A stretch of 64,000 bases of DNA from CAWCVR01 sp963799105 (GCA_963799105.1 CAWCVR010000016.1:124001-188000); one strand, 5' to 3'. Positions 18,166 through 27,651 are shown, numbered from the stretch's first letter. The notes: generated from the letters alone by a model not told the origin. A program made the numbers and translations.

Positions 18166-19022
18166 GCCGCCAGCACCGGCTCCTCCACGGCCTTGAACTC
18201 GCCGTGCCCCGCGGCGTCGCCCTGGAGCCGCACCACCACTACGGTGCGGTCGTCCTGCCGACCGCGGCAGGCGTGGCGATCAGTGGCTTCCAGGATTTCT
18301 CTGGCCAGATCGCAGGCGCGCGCGCCGGGGTGGCGCTGCACGATCCGCAGGATGCCCTTCTCGCCAAATGCGCCGCCGTCGCTGTCGCCCGCATCGACCA
18401 CGCCGTCGGTGTGGGCAATCAGCAGGTCTCCGGGTTCGAGCGGCAGCGTCCTGTGCCCGTACACCGCGCGGTCCGTCAGACCGAGGACGGTTCCCGTGCT
18501 CTCCAGGCGGTGGACGCGCCCGCCGCGGCTGCGGACCAGCAGGGCCGATTCGTGGCCCGCGTTTACGTACTCAATCTGGCGGCGGTCCGGGTCCACGCAT
18601 GCATGGAACAGCGTCGCGAAGAAGTCGCCCGGCGAGGCTTGCCAGAAGGCGCGGTTCAAATCGCGCACCATGCGGCCGATGCCCAGCGGGCCGTGCACGG
18701 CCAAGCCTCGCAACAGCGCGCGCAATCCGGACATCAGGATTCCAGAGCCTGGCCCTTGGACCGAAACGTCGCCCACCGAGACCGCCAGGCCGTGTGGAGC
18801 GAGGGCGACGAAGTCGTGGAAATCGCCCCCGGTGTCCCGCACCCCCCGGCACTCTCCGTAATAGTCCAGCCCCTGAACGCGCGGCAACTGGGAGGCGGAG
18901 TGGTTCCCCTGCGCGTCGCGCGCGGTTGTGAGCCCGGCGCGCATCCGTGCAGGGTTCGCGGGCGGAGCGGGCGGTCTCCTGGCAGCGCGCCGAAAACGGC
19001 CAGCGAAGTTCTGGTTGTTCAT
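18162..19022 (-). CDS. PP2C-type SpoIIE/RsbU serine phosphatase
   Basis: A single-domain phosphatase of about 286 residues. Metal-binding motifs of the SpoIIE family are visible: GGDFHDF, VSVGDVSVQG, HTDGVVDA and the C-terminal GRQDDRTVVVV. No PAS, GAF or receiver domain is attached. It may dephosphorylate an anti-sigma-factor antagonist in a partner-switching pathway, but no such partner lies nearby. Start is ATG 19022 (MNNQNFAGRF); an ATG at 19064 would add 14 residues. Confidence 0.83.
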   Translation of the reverse strand: MNNQNFAGRFRRAARRPPAPPANPARMRAGLTTARDAQGNHSASQLPRVQGLDYYGECRGVRDTGGDFHDFVALAPHGLAVSVGDVSVQGPGSGILMSGLRALLRGLAVHGPLGIGRMVRDLNRAFWQASPGDFFATLFHACVDPDRRQIEYVNAGHESALLVRSRGGRVHRLESTGTVLGLTDRAVYGHRTLPLEPGDLLIAHTDGVVDAGDSDGGAFGEKGILRIVQRHPGARACDLAREILEATDRHACRGRQDDRTVVVVRLQGDAAGHGEFKAVEEPVLAA

Positions 19023-19114
19023 ACTACAGTGGACGCTCGCCGGCGGAAAAGCGGCCAGTGCCATTCTTGTAGTGGTGTGGTGTGCCGTTCACACCTTAAA
19101 AGAAGTTACGCTCG

Positions 19115-19858
19115 TTAACTTCGTCGCTTGCGGCTCCATTCCGACACCAGCCTGCCGTCCCCGGGGCTCGCCGTGAAATCGGTAGGCCGTGTCTCACCCT
19201 CGGCCACCAGGCAGGTTTGCAGCCTGTCGCCGGAGACCTTGTATATGCCGTGCTGCCGAAGATCCGGATACTCGATGGTCTTGCTGGCGGAGTCGGCCAT
19301 GAACCGGCTCTTCATTACGGGCCGGCCGCCCACAGTGAGGGTCGTCGTGTTTCCGCGAAACTCGCGCTTGGCGGCACCAACGAAACGCGGATCCATCGGC
19401 TGGCCGTCCTGCCGGCACGACACCATGAACCAGCCGCCTTCCAGTTCCGCCACGGGTTCGGCATGCTCGTCGGCCGCGGGAAGCTTCTTCTTCGCGCCGC
19501 CGCGGCCGCGCCTGAGGATCTCCAGGGCGTGCCCGGACCCTGGCGCGGAGACGAACTTCGTGGGCCGGGTCTTCCCGGTCAGTCCCAGGCAGATCTTCCA
19601 CGTGTCGCCATCCAATTCGTAAATCCCCAGCGATCGGTTGCCTTTCTCCGGCCCCGAATCGAAGATCAGATCGAATGTTTTGGGACTAGCCGACTCATCG
19701 ACCGCCATCGTCCCGGAATACTCCGCGCCCATATTCAGGCTGGTGAACCTGCCGCCCTTGACTGCGATTTGCGATCCAACCGCCGGATACTTCTCTCCGT
19801 CCATCTCCAGCGAGACGATATCCCAGGTCCCCTGTAGTGCCTTCATGTCCGGTTTCAT
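19115..19858 (-). CDS. Protein with two TIGR03067 domains
   Basis: About 247 residues with two copies of the TIGR03067 domain. The first begins LQGTWDIVSLEMDGEKYP (about residues 5-110) and contains GIYELDGDTWKICLG. The second begins LEGGWFMVSCRQDGQP (about 135-247) and contains GIYKVSGDRLQTCLV. The family is common in Planctomycetes and Acidobacteria and its function is unknown. Start at 19858 is chosen for the GGAGGAGGAGGT ribosome site just upstream and for agreement with the domain start. No signal peptide. Confidence 0.8.
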   Translation of the reverse strand: MKPDMKALQGTWDIVSLEMDGEKYPAVGSQIAVKGGRFTSLNMGAEYSGTMAVDESASPKTFDLIFDSGPEKGNRSLGIYELDGDTWKICLGLTGKTRPTKFVSAPGSGHALEILRRGRGGAKKKLPAADEHAEPVAELEGGWFMVSCRQDGQPMDPRFVGAAKREFRGNTTTLTVGGRPVMKSRFMADSASKTIEYPDLRQHGIYKVSGDRLQTCLVAEGETRPTDFTASPGDGRLVSEWSRKRRS

Positions 19859-20101
19859 ACGATCGACGCACCTCCTCCTCCATCTCTCCTGAGCACGTAT
19901 TCTACACGCTAGACCGCTTGAGGGAGAAATACCGAGGCGTGCCTGTCCGCGGCACTCTCCGAGCGATTTCACCTCGCTCCGGACCGTCTGCCCGGCCTGT
20001 TCCCACGCTGAACGAGGCAAAGCCCGGCAGGCCTTTGAGTATGGTATTGGAACGGAATGGAACGGATTTGGGGAATGGGGGTCTATAAGCTACTGAAAAA
20101 A

Positions 20102-20149
20102 TGGTGGCCAGGGACGGAATTGAACCGCCGCCGCCAGCCATTTCAGGGC
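20102..20149 (-). repeat. tRNA-Phe 3'-end copy A (putative att site)
   Basis: 48 bp matching the 3' part of tRNA-Phe (44928-44975), from the CCA end to the anticodon stem-loop, with a few mismatches in the variable and anticodon stem. The 5' half of a functional tRNA is missing. A run of A's precedes it, as in the other copies. It marks the left end of the composite island. Confidence 0.75.
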
Positions 20150-20267
20150 TGCTTACCGACTCCGTCAAGCGGTTTGGAATCAGCGTAAGTTACTGCTGTG
20201 TAGTGAGTTGCTGAATGCGACATTTGGGATGGCGCAGGCCATTTTCGCCTGTTTTCGCCTCTGCGAT

Positions 20268-20285
20268 GTTCCCGTATCGTTCCCC
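20268..20285. repeat. Conserved repeat 119 bp from att copy A
   Basis: GTTCCCGTATCGTTCCCC, the counterpart of 29649-29666 and 40772-40789. It starts exactly 119 bp after the end of the tRNA core, as in the other copies. It contains two GTTCnC-type half-sites. Confidence 0.55.
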
Positions 20286-20300
20286 TGAATCACTCACGAT

Positions 20301-20321
20301 GTGGTATAACTGTCATACCAC
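20301..20321 (+). promoter_or_regulatory. Operator/promoter of BrnT-like pair
   Basis: Perfect 7-bp inverted repeat GTGGTAT / ATACCAC with a 7-bp spacer, ending 6 bp before the toxin start. TATAAC inside the repeat could be the -10 box. Binding by the RHH antitoxin at this site would repress the pair. Confidence 0.55.
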
Positions 20322-20327
20322 TCTGCC

Positions 20328-20606
20328 ATGCGATTCCAGTTCAGCAGGGCCAAGAGCGAGGTGCTGAGGCGCAACCCGAAGCGAGGCATTGGCTTCGAGG
20401 AAGCGGAAGAGGTCTTCGCCCACCCGTACTACCAAGACCAGCGCTCGGACGATCCGGAACAGTACCGCGCAGTTGGCTGGGTCGGTGATCGCCTGTTCAC
20501 GGTGATCTTCGAGATCAGGGAAGACCGCCTGGGCGAATACTGGCGCCTTGTGACGCTGTGGCGCTCAACGCAAGAGGAGCGGGAACTCTATGAAGAAAAC
20601 TCGTGA
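20328..20606 (+). CDS. BrnT-family toxin
   Basis: A 92-residue RelE-fold RNase of the BrnT group. Family text is visible: KRGIGFEEAEEVF (for the usual KHGVSFEEA), a mid-section YRAVGWVGDRLFTVIFEIRED, and LVTLWRSTQEERELYEE, where the conserved Arg and final acidic helix fall. Toxin precedes antitoxin, the order normal for BrnT/BrnA, and overlaps it by 17 bp. It lies just inside the left end of island segment A. Confidence 0.82.
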   Translation: MRFQFSRAKSEVLRRNPKRGIGFEEAEEVFAHPYYQDQRSDDPEQYRAVGWVGDRLFTVIFEIREDRLGEYWRLVTLWRSTQEERELYEENS

Positions 20607-20865
20607 AAGCAAGAAGGCCCCGTCGGCCGAGTCCATCGCCAAGATGGCGGACCGCGGCCAGGACGTGTCGCGGTTCTTCACGAACCGCGGCAAGATGATG
20701 CAGCCCATTCAGCGGGTTAACGTGGACTTCACCGCGTCCGTTCTCCAGGAACTCGACCGGGCCGCGGCCGAACTCAACGTGAGCCGCCAGGCGGTGATCA
20801 AGGCGTTCGTCCGCCAGGCGCTGGACCAGCATCACCTGGCGCAGAGGGCGCGGATAACCAGTTGA
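20590..20865 (+). CDS. RHH antitoxin for BrnT-like toxin
   Basis: A 91-residue protein with a C-terminal ribbon-helix-helix: RVNVDFTASVLQELDRAAAELNVSRQAVIKAFVRQAL. The charged N-terminal 40 residues should cover the toxin. It is CopG-like rather than classical BrnA. Translational overlap with the toxin and the palindrome at 20301 support an autoregulated unit. Confidence 0.78.
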   Translation: MKKTRESKKAPSAESIAKMADRGQDVSRFFTNRGKMMQPIQRVNVDFTASVLQELDRAAAELNVSRQAVIKAFVRQALDQHHLAQRARITS

Positions 20866-21369
20866 CGGCTCCCGGTGAGACCGATTGGTGTGGCGCTCAT
20901 TGAGGCCTGTCCGCTCGGAGCTGCCCCGACAGCGTCCGCCTCGCCCTGGCCAGTCGCCACTGGCACATCCCGCCAAACGGGCGCTGGCCAATTCTTCAGT
21001 GATTGGGCATAGCCGGCTTTGACAAGACACTCCTCCACGGAGACGATCGGGAGAGCCCGAGTTCCAATCAGCGGTCCATGCGCAATGAGGCGGTGGTTCT
21101 CCTGCCGGCTCATGGTGACAGAGCGTTGTCCAACGTGGATTGGGAGGGTTTCTACTGTGGCCTCATCAGTCCGATAAACGCTGGTCTCCAACGCCGCACT
21201 TTGAGTGCCTTCCTTTGGCGTAGACCCGCTGACGGCAGCAAAGAGGACACGGGCCAACTCTGAGTCATCCGAGATGGAGTACGCCCAGGGTCTGCAAGCG
21301 GATACCCCTGTCTCATTATCGATATGAAGAGTCCTCCAGTTTCTCGGCGATGCGCGGATCGTTGCTCAA
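20866..21369. other. Stretch without assignable gene
   Basis: About 500 bp. A 141-residue open frame on the minus strand (20832-21257) has a somewhat protein-like composition (IGTRALPIVSVEECLVKAGY) but overlaps the antitoxin gene and matches no family I know. It could be a decayed passenger gene of the island. Confidence 0.4.
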
Positions 21370-21636
21370 CTCGCAGCTCACAATCTACGCCATCAGCCGC
21401 ACCGGTTCCGGCGCTTTCCTGCGAGCGAGCTTCTAGCGAACGGCGGGTCCGTCGAGGAGGTAGCTGGAATCCTCGCGGATAGCCCCGCCACAATCCGCCG
21501 CCGCTATGTGAAGTGGACTCCCGAATTCCAGAGCGGTCGGGACCGCGTGATTCGGTTGCTTCACGGCACAAAACTGGCAAAGGCGGTCGAACAGGCCGGC
21601 AGGCGCCGATTTCAAATAAGTCAGGGTGGCGGCTAG
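21370..21636 (+). pseudogene. Tyrosine recombinase (integrase) C-terminal remnant
   Basis: Read in frame from about 21370 to TAG 21634. The text contains HRFRRFPASELLANGG, VEEVAGILADSPATIRRRY and VKWTPEFQSGRDRVIRLLHG. This corresponds to box II of phage integrases (HRFRHTFAxxLL), the LGHS-like segment and the catalytic Tyr in RRRY. The N-terminal catalytic Arg region is missing. A remnant integrase 1.2 kb from a tRNA-derived repeat supports site-specific integration as the origin of segment A. Confidence 0.75.
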
Positions 21637-21790
21637 GGCGGATTTGCCCCGGCGGCGGCGTTCGCGACGCCATGCATGGACGGAAAATCGCATGATACGG
21701 AAAGCACGCGCCGCGCGCCGCCCGGCTCAAGCCCAATACCGTTCCTCTAAGTCGTGGCGCAGGTTGTCAAGCCATTTGGCGCCCTTTCCC

Positions 21791-22342
21791 TCATTTACTC
21801 CCCGTTCCGGGGCCAGCTCGCCCGGCGTCCCACTCAGGCGCCTGCCGCGCCCGCGTGATTTTCCGTGAATCGGCGGGCTTCGCCGAAGTTCGCTCGCAGT
21901 GCACCGGAAGCAGGACCACACCCAGCCAGAAACTCTTGATAGCCTGCACGACGCTCATGAACTGGTCCAGATCCACCGGCTTCACGATGTAGCAGTTGGC
22001 ATGCAGTTCATAAGCGCGAAGAACGTCCCGTGCCGATTGCGATGTAGTCAGCACGACTACGGGAATCGGCTTGAGGTCGGGGTCCTCCTTGATCTCCGCC
22101 AGCACCTCCAGTCCGCCTTTCCGGGGAAGATTCAGATCGAGCAGAATCAGGTCGGGACGCGCCGCTTCGGCGTACCGACCCTGCCGTCGCAGGAACGCAA
22201 TGGCTTCCTGGCCGTCCTTGACCACGATCAGGTTGTTGATCACCCTCCCTTCGTTCAAAGCCTCGATGGTCAGGCGCACATCGCCGGGGTTGTCCTCCAC
22301 CAACAGGAGCTCGACCGGTCTAGCCTGCATTTCAGGCGTCAT
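21791..22342 (-). CDS. Rcp1-type response regulator
   Basis: A single receiver domain of about 140 residues. It shows LLVEDNPGDVRLTIEAL, the phospho-acceptor Asp in DLILLDLNLPRKGG, VVLTTS and the conserved Lys in CYIVKPVD. No output domain is present. The 40-residue basic tail SAKPADSRKITRAR... looks non-conserved. The start overlaps the kinase stop by 4 bp, so it is the cognate partner of the kinase. The Rcp1 subtype usually accompanies phytochrome-like or multi-PAS kinases. Confidence 0.88.
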   Translation of the reverse strand: MTPEMQARPVELLLVEDNPGDVRLTIEALNEGRVINNLIVVKDGQEAIAFLRRQGRYAEAARPDLILLDLNLPRKGGLEVLAEIKEDPDLKPIPVVVLTTSQSARDVLRAYELHANCYIVKPVDLDQFMSVVQAIKSFWLGVVLLPVHCERTSAKPADSRKITRARQAPEWDAGRAGPGTGSK

Positions 22343-24732
22343 TGACCCTCAACCGGAATGCTGAAATAAAAAACCGATCCCGCGCCCGGTTCCGAAGTCA
22401 CCCACAGGTGGCCGCCGTGACGCTCCGCGATCTTCTTGCAGATCGCGAGGCCGATCCCCGTGCCCGGGAATTCCGCGGCCGTGTGGAGGCGCTGGAAAAT
22501 CACGAAGATGCGGTCCAGGTGCTGCGGCTCGATTCCGATGCCGTTGTCCCGGACGGAGAACACCCATTCCTTCGCGCGCCGTTCCGCCGACACATGAATC
22601 CGCGGCGGCTCCCGGCGCCGGAACTTGATGGCATTCCCAATGAGATTCTGAAACAGTTGCGTCAGTTGTCCCGAGTCCGCGCTCACTACCGGCAGAGGAT
22701 CGAATGTCACGTTCGCATGGCTCTCTTCGACGGCGGCCTTCAGGTTCGAGAGCGCCTGCTTCAAAGCGGCTTCCGCCTCGACCGGTTTGAACTCGCGGCC
22801 CGTCGTGGCGACCCTCGAGAACGCCAGCATGTCGTTGATCAGTTGCTGCATTCTCTTTGCCCCGTCCACCGCAAAACCGATGAATTCGTCGGCATTCGAA
22901 TCCAGCTTTCCCTTGTATCTTCGCGAAAGAAGCTGCATGTAGCTGGAGACCATCCGCAACGGCTCCTGGAGGTCGTGCGAGGCGACATAGGCGAACTGCT
23001 CCAGCTCGGTGTTGGAGCGCTTGAGTTCCTCGGTTCGCCGGAGCAATGCCTGCTCGGCCAGTTTGCGCTCGGTGATGTCCAGAGCCACGCCAACCATGCG
23101 GGTCGGTTTGCCCTCCGCATCCCGCGACACCAGATGCCCGCGGCCATTGATATAGCGGACGCCGCCGTCCGGCAGGTTGACGCGAAACTCCAGGTCGGGC
23201 GGTCCCAGCCCCGCCATACAGTCGCTCATCCATGTTTGCATGGAAGCACGGTCGTCCGGGTGAATCAAAGTCAGAAACGTCTCGTTAGACAGCGCAAAGG
23301 TCTCCGGCGAGACCCCAAAGAGACGATACGTTTCGGGCGTCCACACCGTCACGCTCGTTTCGCCTTGCAGCCTCCAGTCCCAACTGCCGAGATGGGCGAT
23401 ACGCTGTGATTCGGACAAAAGGTCTTCGTTCGCCCGCAAATCCTCTTCCGCCCGTTTCCGGTCGGTGATATCGCGGGCGAAAACCAGACCTCCCTTTTCG
23501 CCCTCATAGGTGAAGGGCACGGCGAACCCCTCAATGTCGAGAACCGTGCCGTCGAGCCTGATATACTTCTGTCTCCACGGGGGCAAGTCCATCCCCAGTT
23601 TCTCGACCTGCCGGATTCCTTCAGCCACGGCGGCGCGAGAATCCGGGTGGATGGTGGGCATGACCGGCTGGTTGAGGAGCTGGGAAGCCGACGTGGCGCC
23701 AAACAACCCGAGCGCCGCCGGATTCACGTACCGGAAGCGGCCGCCCGTCGCCACGAAGATGGCCTCCGGCGCGAATTCCACGACCCTCCGGGAATTCTCC
23801 CGGCTCTCCCGCAATGCCTCTTCCGCCCGCTTGCGGCCCGTCATGTCGCGGATGACCCCGACCGCACGCCATTCCTCTCCCTTTTGGACGGCAGACAACG
23901 AGAGATCGATCGGGAACTCGCTTCCGTCTTTTCGCCGCGCGGTCAGTTCCCGCATGGTGCCGATGGCCGCCCCTTGTCCGGTTTTCCGAAAGGCGGGAAA
24001 GCTCTCCTCAAAGCGCTGCCGGAGACCGGCGGGGGCCAACAGATCGTGAACCGGTTGGCCCAGCATCTCAGCCGCGGTGTAACCGAACATCCGTTCGGCC
24101 GCCGGGTTCCAGAGGATCGCCCGGCCTCCGCCGTCGATCATGACGAGGGCGTCCAGGGAACTGGCGCACACCGATCGAAGAACTTCCTCCCCGTCGCGCA
24201 GCGCCTCCTCGATCTCCTTGCGCCTGGTTACGTCGAGCATGACGGACCGCATGCCAGTCGCCTCACCCTGGGCGTTCCGAATCGGCACCTCGTAAATCTC
24301 AAGAGTCAGGTGACGGCCATCGCTGCGAATGTGGTCGCGCGGGAAGGGGGCGAGCGCCTGCTGCCCCGACAACTTCCGCTGGAAAACCTCCCGGCTTTCG
24401 GATGGCGCGCCTCGCGAAACGAATTCAAAGATGGGTCTGCCGAGCATCGCGCTGGCTTCAACCCCCAGCAGCTCGCACTCAGCCTGATTGACCCGACGCA
24501 CGTTCCCCTCCCGGTCCAACTCGTGGTAGGCTACCGGCCCTTGCTCGAAAAGGTCCCGGAATCGCCGCTCGCTCTCGATCAACCGGGACAGAGGCCGGCT
24601 GAAGCCAAGGGCATCGAGTTGCTCTCTCAAGGGAAGGGGCAGGTCGCGCAAACACGAAAAGTCGCTTTCCTCCTGTGCAGCCGAACTTTGCGCCTGTTCC
24701 TGGTCAGCGCCTTGCGTACCGGTTTGCGCCAT
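22339..24732 (-). CDS. Multi-PAS sensor histidine kinase
   Basis: A 797-residue soluble kinase. Four PAS domains are at about residues 50-170, 178-300, 305-425 and 430-560, each followed by the PAC-type 'ITDRKRAEE' helix. HisKA has His586 in YVASHDLQEPLRMV. The ATPase has NAIKFRR, DNGIGIE and GTGIGLAICKK. No transmembrane segment is seen, so the signal is intracellular, possibly redox or small molecules; no haem or flavin residues are evident. It overlaps the response regulator. Carried on island segment A. Confidence 0.9.
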   Translation of the reverse strand: MAQTGTQGADQEQAQSSAAQEESDFSCLRDLPLPLREQLDALGFSRPLSRLIESERRFRDLFEQGPVAYHELDREGNVRRVNQAECELLGVEASAMLGRPIFEFVSRGAPSESREVFQRKLSGQQALAPFPRDHIRSDGRHLTLEIYEVPIRNAQGEATGMRSVMLDVTRRKEIEEALRDGEEVLRSVCASSLDALVMIDGGGRAILWNPAAERMFGYTAAEMLGQPVHDLLAPAGLRQRFEESFPAFRKTGQGAAIGTMRELTARRKDGSEFPIDLSLSAVQKGEEWRAVGVIRDMTGRKRAEEALRESRENSRRVVEFAPEAIFVATGGRFRYVNPAALGLFGATSASQLLNQPVMPTIHPDSRAAVAEGIRQVEKLGMDLPPWRQKYIRLDGTVLDIEGFAVPFTYEGEKGGLVFARDITDRKRAEEDLRANEDLLSESQRIAHLGSWDWRLQGETSVTVWTPETYRLFGVSPETFALSNETFLTLIHPDDRASMQTWMSDCMAGLGPPDLEFRVNLPDGGVRYINGRGHLVSRDAEGKPTRMVGVALDITERKLAEQALLRRTEELKRSNTELEQFAYVASHDLQEPLRMVSSYMQLLSRRYKGKLDSNADEFIGFAVDGAKRMQQLINDMLAFSRVATTGREFKPVEAEAALKQALSNLKAAVEESHANVTFDPLPVVSADSGQLTQLFQNLIGNAIKFRRREPPRIHVSAERRAKEWVFSVRDNGIGIEPQHLDRIFVIFQRLHTAAEFPGTGIGLAICKKIAERHGGHLWVTSEPGAGSVFYFSIPVEGQ

Positions 24733-25362
24733 TAGTAGTCCTTGTCAAACCCGAAGGTCCGGGGCGGTCTGGAATCGAGAAGGGCGCGGAGGGCAGCCCT
24801 GCTTCAGGCAGGCCGGAAGCGCTTTGCGGCCGGCATGCGGAACGACGCGCCGGCGGATCTTGTCGGGCTCGTGGACCTACTCCACCAACCGGAGGCATTC
24901 GTGAGCGGAGAAACAAAGGGAACCTCTCAGTTACACTACGAATATTCCACAGGAGAGGGCAGAACACAAGAGAAACGTGATAGCCGCACTGCCGTTGTTG
25001 GCCAGCCGTAGGCAGGCCCGTTACCGTGGGATCGTCGATCCGTATTTGATTCCCGCGTTCGGTTTTTTTGCCTGCGAGAGCTGACACCACAGCATGCGGA
25101 GACCGGGAAGAGCCTCTCGCTGGAGTCCATCGACAAAGTCCGGGACGCGATGTCCAGCGTTCCGGGATCGGCTGCAAAGTACGGGTATTCGATTACGAAC
25201 CCCGCTGAGGCCCTCCAAGGGCCGCCGGCGAGGCGCGGTTCACGAATGCACAAGCCGTTCGTTCGGTCCTAGCGGTTTTCCGCGTTACCCGGACTGAGTC
25301 CTGGAAGGACGCTGGATTGCGGTCAAAAACCGTCAAGCGAAATCCGGAAGGACCGCGCCCCG
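24733..25362. other. Gene-poor stretch
   Basis: About 630 bp upstream of the kinase and beyond the WG-protein stop. A plus-strand frame at about 25081-25272 reads like a protein tail (SLESIDKVRDAMSSVPGSAA) but lacks a start or family match. It may be a degraded gene. The kinase promoter must lie near 24740-24850; I see no strong boxes. Confidence 0.4.
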
Positions 25363-27651
25363 TTACTTGATGTCGTCGAACTGAGGGGGCACGGCGAACT
25401 TTCCGGTGCGATCGATGAAACCCCACTTCTCACCGAGCTTCACGGCGGCCCGATCGTCGCGAAAGATGTGCGCGGCCTGGAACTGCGGCGGGATGCGGAC
25501 AGCCCCAGTCGTGTCGATGTAACCCCACAAGCCATTCTGCTGGACGGCGGCGAGTCCGCCGGAGAAGCGGCCAGCCGCCTGGAAGGGACCGGGAATGACG
25601 ATGCGGCCTGTGCGGTCAATGAAGCTCCACTGGGGATGCTCGACCATGTGGGGGTTCTTCGGGGGGCCGCCTTCGGGAACAACCATGGTCTCGGTGTTGA
25701 CCGCGGCCAGCCCCTCGAAAAAGGACTGGACCCTGACAAAGCCGGGCGTGCTCAAACGGGTGCCGGAACGATCGATGTAGCCCCACTGTTTCTCCGCCGG
25801 GTGGGCCTGATGGTTAGGCTTACCCGAGGATTGCGAGGTGGAGGGGTATTCCGCACCGGCCAGACCCTCGGAGAAGTCTTCGACAGATTGGAACTGCGGT
25901 TTGATCACCTGGGTGCCCGTGTGGTCTATGAAGCCCCATTCCGCGACTTTTGATTTTGCCCCACCTGGCACATGCACCGCGGCGAGGCCCTCGGCGAAAG
26001 GATGCGCGTGGAGAAAGCTCGCGGCGATCGCCAGCTTCCCGGTGGGATCGATATACCCCCAGCGGGTATCGGTTAACTTCGCACCCGGCGCGGCGACGGC
26101 GGCCAGCTTTTCGCTGAACTTCTGGCCCGCCGCAAAGTCGGTATGGATGGCGACCTTGCCGCTCTTGTCGATGTATTCGACGCGCGACTCGGGAGTGCAG
26201 GTGACCTCGTCCGTGGGTCTGCCGGCGGCACTGGACACGATGGACGTTAACACCGCGCCAAAATCGCAAGAGAAGCGGGCCGATCCGGTGGCGTGTCCAG
26301 CTATGGCCAGGCCCTCGGAAAACGGGCCGCCGAGGGTGTACTCGGTGGGGATCAGCGTCCGGCCCGACTCGTCGATCCAGCCGTAGCGGTACTCCCTGGT
26401 GGCGAAAGTCGTGTTTAAGGTGGACATCGGAAGGGATGAAGTCCCGTGCTTCGTGACGACTGCGATCAGGGCGCGGCCTTCGGAAAACAGCTCGGCGGAA
26501 TCGGACATGGGCGCGACACGGAATCGTCCCTGCGAGTCCACGTAGCCCCATTGGCTCCCCAGTTTGACCGGGTGGAGGTACGGGGAGGCTGGAGTTTCGG
26601 TTGGCGGTGGCGCGGCGGGCGCGGGAGCCGGCGGAGCGGGAACGGATTCCGGCGCGGCGGGAACGGGAGCCGGTGGAGCGGGAACGGATTCCGGCGCGGC
26701 GGGAACGGGAGCCGGTGGAGCGGGAACGGATTCCGGCGCGGCGGGAACGGGAGCCGGTGGAGCGGGCGCGGATTCCGGCGCGGCGGGAACGGGAGCCGGC
26801 GCGGCGGGAACGGGAGCCGGTGGCGCGGGCTGAGCCGCCAGCGGCGCCGCCGCGGCCAATTGAGCGTCCATGGCCACCGCGGAAGCAGCCGTCACGGTCA
26901 CGCTGCGCTGCCAGGATATATAACCTTGCTTTTCGACAACGATGGTGTGCTCGCCGGGGTCGAGTTTGAGCGTCGAAGGGGTGCTGCCCGCGTAGGCACC
27001 ATTGACCTGGATATCCGCCCTAGGGGGCGTTGAGGTGATGGTCACCGCGCCGCGGCCGGACGGGGCGGGCGCCGGCGCGGGTGGCGGAGGAGGCGGAGCA
27101 ATCGAGGCCGCCTCAGCCGCGCCTGGCGTGGTGGCCGCTGGAGCCGTCGCAGCCGTGGCGGATGTCTGCCCGGCAGCCGGTGGCGCGGGCGCAGGTGCTG
27201 GACCGCCTTCAACCACGATATCCTTGCCCGTCTCGAGGCGGGCAATGCGAACGATTTGCGTCCAATCGCTGTCACCGAGTAGCAGCTCCACCTGGCTGGC
27301 CGAGCCCTGCTCGTCGAAATTGATGAATAGATGGTATTGCACGCCCTTGGGTACCAGGAGCGCTCCGAGGCCCCATGTCAGGGCGCCCACGGCAACCTTC
27401 TTGCCGGTCTGCGAGGTCTCCGCCCGCCAGTAAGACATGCGCGCGATCTTGTCGTAGGGGATGTTGGTTACCGTCTGGTGCGAATCGCGTATGGCGATGA
27501 GCTTCCGGCCGGATACGAAGGACAGCTCCGCGCTCTCAACGGCGCCGTTCTTCCCTACCAGCTTCACTTTCTTGAAGCTGAGATTGGACTGGCCCACGCA
27601 TACGAACGCGCCCAGGGCCAACAAGGTCAGAATGCCGTTACGAAATCTCAT
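25363..27651 (-). CDS. Secreted PEGA and WG-repeat protein
   Basis: About 762 residues with a signal peptide (MRFRNGILTLLALGAFVCVGQS). An N-terminal beta region of about 150 residues is followed by a PEGA domain (about 205-275, VTITSTPPRADIQVNG). A Pro/Ala-rich stalk of 14-residue repeats comes next, then nine WG (KWG) repeats such as WGYIDPTGKLAI and WGFIDRTGKFAV to the C-terminus. WG repeats are extracellular beta motifs of unknown binding role. The start at 27651 is supported by the signal peptide and overlaps the end of the upstream PEGA gene by 14 bp. Confidence 0.83.
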   Translation of the reverse strand: MRFRNGILTLLALGAFVCVGQSNLSFKKVKLVGKNGAVESAELSFVSGRKLIAIRDSHQTVTNIPYDKIARMSYWRAETSQTGKKVAVGALTWGLGALLVPKGVQYHLFINFDEQGSASQVELLLGDSDWTQIVRIARLETGKDIVVEGGPAPAPAPPAAGQTSATAATAPAATTPGAAEAASIAPPPPPPAPAPAPSGRGAVTITSTPPRADIQVNGAYAGSTPSTLKLDPGEHTIVVEKQGYISWQRSVTVTAASAVAMDAQLAAAAPLAAQPAPPAPVPAAPAPVPAAPESAPAPPAPVPAAPESVPAPPAPVPAAPESVPAPPAPVPAAPESVPAPPAPAPAAPPPTETPASPYLHPVKLGSQWGYVDSQGRFRVAPMSDSAELFSEGRALIAVVTKHGTSSLPMSTLNTTFATREYRYGWIDESGRTLIPTEYTLGGPFSEGLAIAGHATGSARFSCDFGAVLTSIVSSAAGRPTDEVTCTPESRVEYIDKSGKVAIHTDFAAGQKFSEKLAAVAAPGAKLTDTRWGYIDPTGKLAIAASFLHAHPFAEGLAAVHVPGGAKSKVAEWGFIDHTGTQVIKPQFQSVEDFSEGLAGAEYPSTSQSSGKPNHQAHPAEKQWGYIDRSGTRLSTPGFVRVQSFFEGLAAVNTETMVVPEGGPPKNPHMVEHPQWSFIDRTGRIVIPGPFQAAGRFSGGLAAVQQNGLWGYIDTTGAVRIPPQFQAAHIFRDDRAAVKLGEKWGFIDRTGKFAVPPQFDDIK
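26632..26830 (-). repeat. 42-bp tandem repeat in WG-protein stalk
   Basis: Four near-identical 42-bp units plus partial units, each encoding a 14-residue Pro/Ala/Val/Ser block (APPAPVPAAPESVP). The units differ by only a few bases, so copy number is likely variable between strains. Confidence 0.8.

Noticed and set aside
20102..20180. Possible complete second tRNA-Phe genes at the repeat copies
   Set aside because: The D-arm and 5' acceptor strand cannot be formed in any copy; only the 3' part and anticodon loop match.
26590..26830. CRISPR-like array
   Set aside because: The repeats are contiguous and coding with no spacers. No other array-like pattern was seen in the window.
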